Below are positions 61,260 through 64,000 of a DNA stretch of 64,000 nt, in pieces. A model generated the notes under the pieces. That model did no database searches and was not told the DNA's origin. It worked only from the letters and a program-made list of their open reading frames with translations. Source of the DNA: Pseudomonas sp. AKS31 (lineage in GTDB: Bacteria > Pseudomonadota > Gammaproteobacteria > Pseudomonadales > Pseudomonadaceae); NCBI RefSeq assembly GCF_023634765.1, contig NZ_JAMLFX010000001.1:775789-839788 (forward strand), given 5' to 3'. The position numbers and the translations under genes are program-made. The stretch's first letter is position 1. Each line of letters opens with the position of its first letter.

Positions 61260-64000
61260 ATGACCGACGAATCGCCCTCCATCGACAAACTGCTGAAAAA
61301 CCTCGATCACGCCATGCTCGCCGACCGTCACCGGCTGCGGCGGCAGTTGCTTGAGCTGCGCAAGAAACCCGACGAGGCCAAGCTGGCCCAGTGGGTGACG
61401 CGCATGCAGGCGTCCTGTGATCAGGTGCTGGCCCGCCGTGCCAGCCTGCCGGTGATTCGTTACGACGACAGCCTGCCGATCGCCGCCAAACGTGATGAGA
61501 TCAAAAAGGCGCTGGAGCAGCATCAGGTGCTGATCATCGCTGGCGAAACCGGTTCGGGCAAAACCACCCAGTTGCCAAAAATCTGTCTGGAAATCGGTCG
61601 CGGTCAGCACGGTTTGATCGGCCACACACAGCCGCGCCGGATCGCTGCGCGCAGCGTTGCCAGTCGCGTCGCCGAAGAACTCGGCACACCGCTCGGTTCA
61701 CTGGTTGGCTACCAGGTGCGTTTCGAGGATCAAAGCGATTCCAACACGCTGATCAAGCTGATGACCGACGGTATTCTGTTGGCGGAAACCCAGAACGACC
61801 GCTACCTCGAACGCTACGACACGATCATCGTCGACGAAGCCCACGAACGCAGCCTCAACATCGATTTCCTGCTCGGCTACCTGAAAACCCTGCTGCCGCG
61901 TCGCCCGGACCTGAAAGTCATCATCACCTCGGCGACCATCGATCTGGAACGTTTCTCCAAGCATTTTGATGACGCGCCGATTGTTGAAGTGTCCGGCCGT
62001 ACCTTCCCGGTAGAAACCTGGTATCGCCCGCTGACCCTGGAGCAGGACGAAGAGGGCAACCGCGTTGAGGATGACCTGACGGTGGATCAAGCGATCCTCG
62101 CCACCCTCGACGAAATTGCCGCTTATGAGCGCAGCGAACGTCGCAGTCCCGGTGATGTGCTGGTGTTTTTGCCCGGCGAGCGCGAGATTCGTGACGCCGC
62201 CGATATGCTGCGCAAGGCCCAGCTCAAACACACCGAAATCCTGCCGTTGTACGCGCGCCTGTCGCCGGCCGAACAGCAGCGGATTTTCCAGTCGCACCCG
62301 GGCCGTCGCGTGGTGCTGGCAACCAACGTCGCCGAGACCTCGTTGACCGTACCGGGCATCCGTTACGTGATCGACAGCGGCACCGCGCGCATCAGCCGCT
62401 ACAGCTACCGCGCCAAGGTGCAGCGCCTGCCGATCGAAGCGATTTCCCAGGCCAGCGCCAACCAGCGTAAAGGCCGTTGCGGCCGGGTAGAGCCGGGCAT
62501 CTGCATTCGGCTGTACAGCGAAGAAGATTTCAATGGACGCCCGGAATTTACCGATCCGGAGATTCTGCGCACCAACCTCGCCGCTGTGATTCTGCAGATG
62601 CTGCATCTGCGCCTTGGCGAGATCACCGCATTCCCGTTCATCGAGCCGCCGGATGGCAAGGCGATCAGCGACGGTTTCAACCTGCTGCAAGAACTCTCGG
62701 CGGTAGATCGCAACAGTCAGCTGACCCCATTGGGCCGTCAGTTGGCGCGCCTGCCGGTCGACCCGCGTATGGGCCGCATGCTGCTCGAAGCGGCCAGGCT
62801 CGGCAGTTTGCAGGAAGTGCTGATCGTCGCCAGCGCCATGTCGATTCAGGACCCGCGCGAGCGGCCGCCGGAACGTCAGCAAGCCGCTGATCAGGCCCAC
62901 GCGCAATGGAAAGACGTTGATTCCGACTTCGCCGGTTTAGTGAATCTGTGGCGCGGATTTGAAGAGCAGCGCCAGGCACTGACCGCCAGCCCGCTGCGCA
63001 ACTGGTGCCGGAAGAATTTCCTCAACTATCTGCGTCTGCGCGAGTGGCGCGACTCCCATCGGCAGTTGAGCCTGATCTGCCGCGACATGCAGTTGAGCCT
63101 GAATAAAGAGCCGGCGGATTATCCGAAACTGCACAAAGCGGTGCTGGTCGGTTTGCTTAGCCAGATCGGCCAGAAAACCGAGGACGGTGATTACCTCGGC
63201 GCGCGTCAGCGACGTTTCTGGATCCACCCGTCGTCGGGCATTGGCAAGAAGCGCCCGCAATGGCTGATGACCGCCGAACTGGTAGAAACCACCAAGCTCT
63301 ACGCGCGGATGGTCGCCAAGATCGATGCCGACTGGATCGAGCCATTGGCCGGGCACCTGATCAAGAAAAACCACTTCGAACCGCACTGGGAAAAGAAGCG
63401 CGGCCAGGTCGTGGCCTATGAGCAGATCACTCTGTTCGGGCTGATCGTGGTCGGCCGCCGCCCGGTGCATTACGGCCCGGTGGATCCGGTGGTTTCCCGT
63501 GAGCTGTTTATCCGTGAAGGTCTGGTGCGTGGCGAGATTCAATCGAAAGCCAAGTGCCTGACCGCCAACAAACAGTTGCTCGAACAGCTCGATGAACTGG
63601 AAGCCAAGGCCCGTCGTCGCGATATTCTCGCCGACGAAGAAACCCTGTACGCGTTCTACGACGCGCGCTTGCCGGCGGAGATTCATCAGACCGCGACTTT
63701 CGACAGTTGGTACCGCGTCAACAGCCAGAAGAACCCGCAACTGTTGATCATGCGCGAAGAAGACGTGCTGGCCCGCGAAGCCAGTGAAGTCACCGCGCGG
63801 GATTACCCGGACACGCTGCACATCGGCGATCTGGAACTGGCGCTGACTTATCACTTTGAACCCAATCACCCGCGCGACGGCGTGACCCTGCGCGTACCGG
63901 CCCCGCTGTTGCCGATGCTGCCACCGGAACGCCTGGAATGGCTGGTGCCGGGCATGATAGAGGCCAAGTGCATCGCCCTTGTGCGCAACCTGCCGAAAGC
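61260..64000 (+). CDS. hrpA: ATP-dependent RNA helicase HrpA (partial, runs off the window)
   Basis: The first 913 codons of a DEAH-box RNA helicase; the family is about 1,300 residues, so roughly 30 per cent lies beyond the right edge. Walker A is '[17 protein letters not shown]' (residues 92-108), the DEAH box '[11 protein letters not shown]' near 190, motif III '[11 protein letters not shown]', and motif VI '[19 protein letters not shown]'. Winged-helix and HA2 domains follow ('[20 protein letters not shown]'), then DUF3418-type C-terminal sequence begins. HrpA acts in mRNA processing and resolves stalled ribosomes. Start at the ATG of '[10 protein letters not shown]'; no frameshift up to the window end. 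Confidence 0.96.
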   Translation, partial: MTDESPSIDKLLKNLDHAMLADRHRLRRQLLELRKKPDEAKLAQWVTRMQASCDQVLARRASLPVIRYDDSLPIAAKRDEIKKALEQHQVLIIAGETGSGKTTQLPKICLEIGRGQHGLIGHTQPRRIAARSVASRVAEELGTPLGSLVGYQVRFEDQSDSNTLIKLMTDGILLAETQNDRYLERYDTIIVDEAHERSLNIDFLLGYLKTLLPRRPDLKVIITSATIDLERFSKHFDDAPIVEVSGRTFPVETWYRPLTLEQDEEGNRVEDDLTVDQAILATLDEIAAYERSERRSPGDVLVFLPGEREIRDAADMLRKAQLKHTEILPLYARLSPAEQQRIFQSHPGRRVVLATNVAETSLTVPGIRYVIDSGTARISRYSYRAKVQRLPIEAISQASANQRKGRCGRVEPGICIRLYSEEDFNGRPEFTDPEILRTNLAAVILQMLHLRLGEITAFPFIEPPDGKAISDGFNLLQELSAVDRNSQLTPLGRQLARLPVDPRMGRMLLEAARLGSLQEVLIVASAMSIQDPRERPPERQQAADQAHAQWKDVDSDFAGLVNLWRGFEEQRQALTASPLRNWCRKNFLNYLRLREWRDSHRQLSLICRDMQLSLNKEPADYPKLHKAVLVGLLSQIGQKTEDGDYLGARQRRFWIHPSSGIGKKRPQWLMTAELVETTKLYARMVAKIDADWIEPLAGHLIKKNHFEPHWEKKRGQVVAYEQITLFGLIVVGRRPVHYGPVDPVVSRELFIREGLVRGEIQSKAKCLTANKQLLEQLDELEAKARRRDILADEETLYAFYDARLPAEIHQTATFDSWYRVNSQKNPQLLIMREEDVLAREASEVTARDYPDTLHIGDLELALTYHFEPNHPRDGVTLRVPAPLLPMLPPERLEWLVPGMIEAKCIALVRNLPK

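Noticed and set aside
59256-61625. A 789-codon open frame on the minus strand across aceK and the start of hrpA
   Set aside because: It is antisense to two certain genes, a common effect of high GC and biased codon use. It has no ribosome site or family similarity and contains the inverted-repeat element.

Overview
The window reads as a chromosomal segment of a fluorescent Pseudomonas (P. fluorescens complex). The evidence is the high GC content, the algU-mucA-mucB-mucD locus next to nadB, blocks of gene order that I recall from P. aeruginosa (bepA/tusA-like/perM-like/bcp/gcvR/dapA/bamC/MBL/purC and rnd/ycgL/dehydrogenase/ycgN), and abundant REP-type inverted repeats of the kinds common in this group. 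Most of it is core genome. I see no prophage, insertion sequence, CRISPR array or toxin-antitoxin pair.

Layout. 0-4.3 kb: HDOD protein, ygfZ, sdhE-ygfX and nadB. 4.3-8.6 kb: the AlgU envelope-stress locus with two matching AlgU-type promoter boxes and no mucC. 8.7-16.8 kb: bepA-like protease, TusA-like protein, AI-2E-type permease, bcp-gcvR, the dapA-bamC-MBL-purC run and tRNA-Ser(CGA). 17.1-25.4 kb: an accessory-looking surface-glycosylation region directly downstream of the tRNA. It holds one very large multidomain glycosyltransferase, a DUF1508 gene, and a tightly coupled four-gene operon (GtrB-like transferase, methyltransferase, GtrA-like flippase, large GT-C-like membrane protein). 25.4-34.6 kb: two LysR regulators, a CHMI homologue, an MFS exporter, an EptA-type lipid A phosphoethanolamine transferase, rnd-ycgL, a 2-hydroxyacid dehydrogenase and a nitroreductase. 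34.9-44.0 kb: ycgN, a degenerate M1-peptidase-like periplasmic protein, several small conserved genes separated by REP pairs, oligopeptidase B, and a YafJ-type amidotransferase. 44.1-48.9 kb: a LysR/MFS/pxpABC cluster for 5-oxoproline use. 49.0-54.6 kb: VWA-MoxR pair, DUF748 protein, cysK and lpxO. 54.6-64 kb: two small candidate genes, two EamA exporters, a chemoreceptor, aceK, a 178-bp inverted-repeat element, and hrpA, which runs off the right edge.

How the genes work together. A recurring theme is the cell envelope: AlgU/MucABD sense envelope stress, BamC and the BepA-like protease serve outer-membrane assembly, EptA and LpxO modify lipid A, and the GT/Gtr cassette probably decorates a surface polysaccharide. 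The best candidate for an undescribed system is the 21.2-25.4 kb operon. It has the logic of O-antigen-modifying gtrABC cassettes but carries an embedded methyltransferase and an unfamiliar large final transferase. Functional calls were made by reading sequence motifs only; no database search was run.
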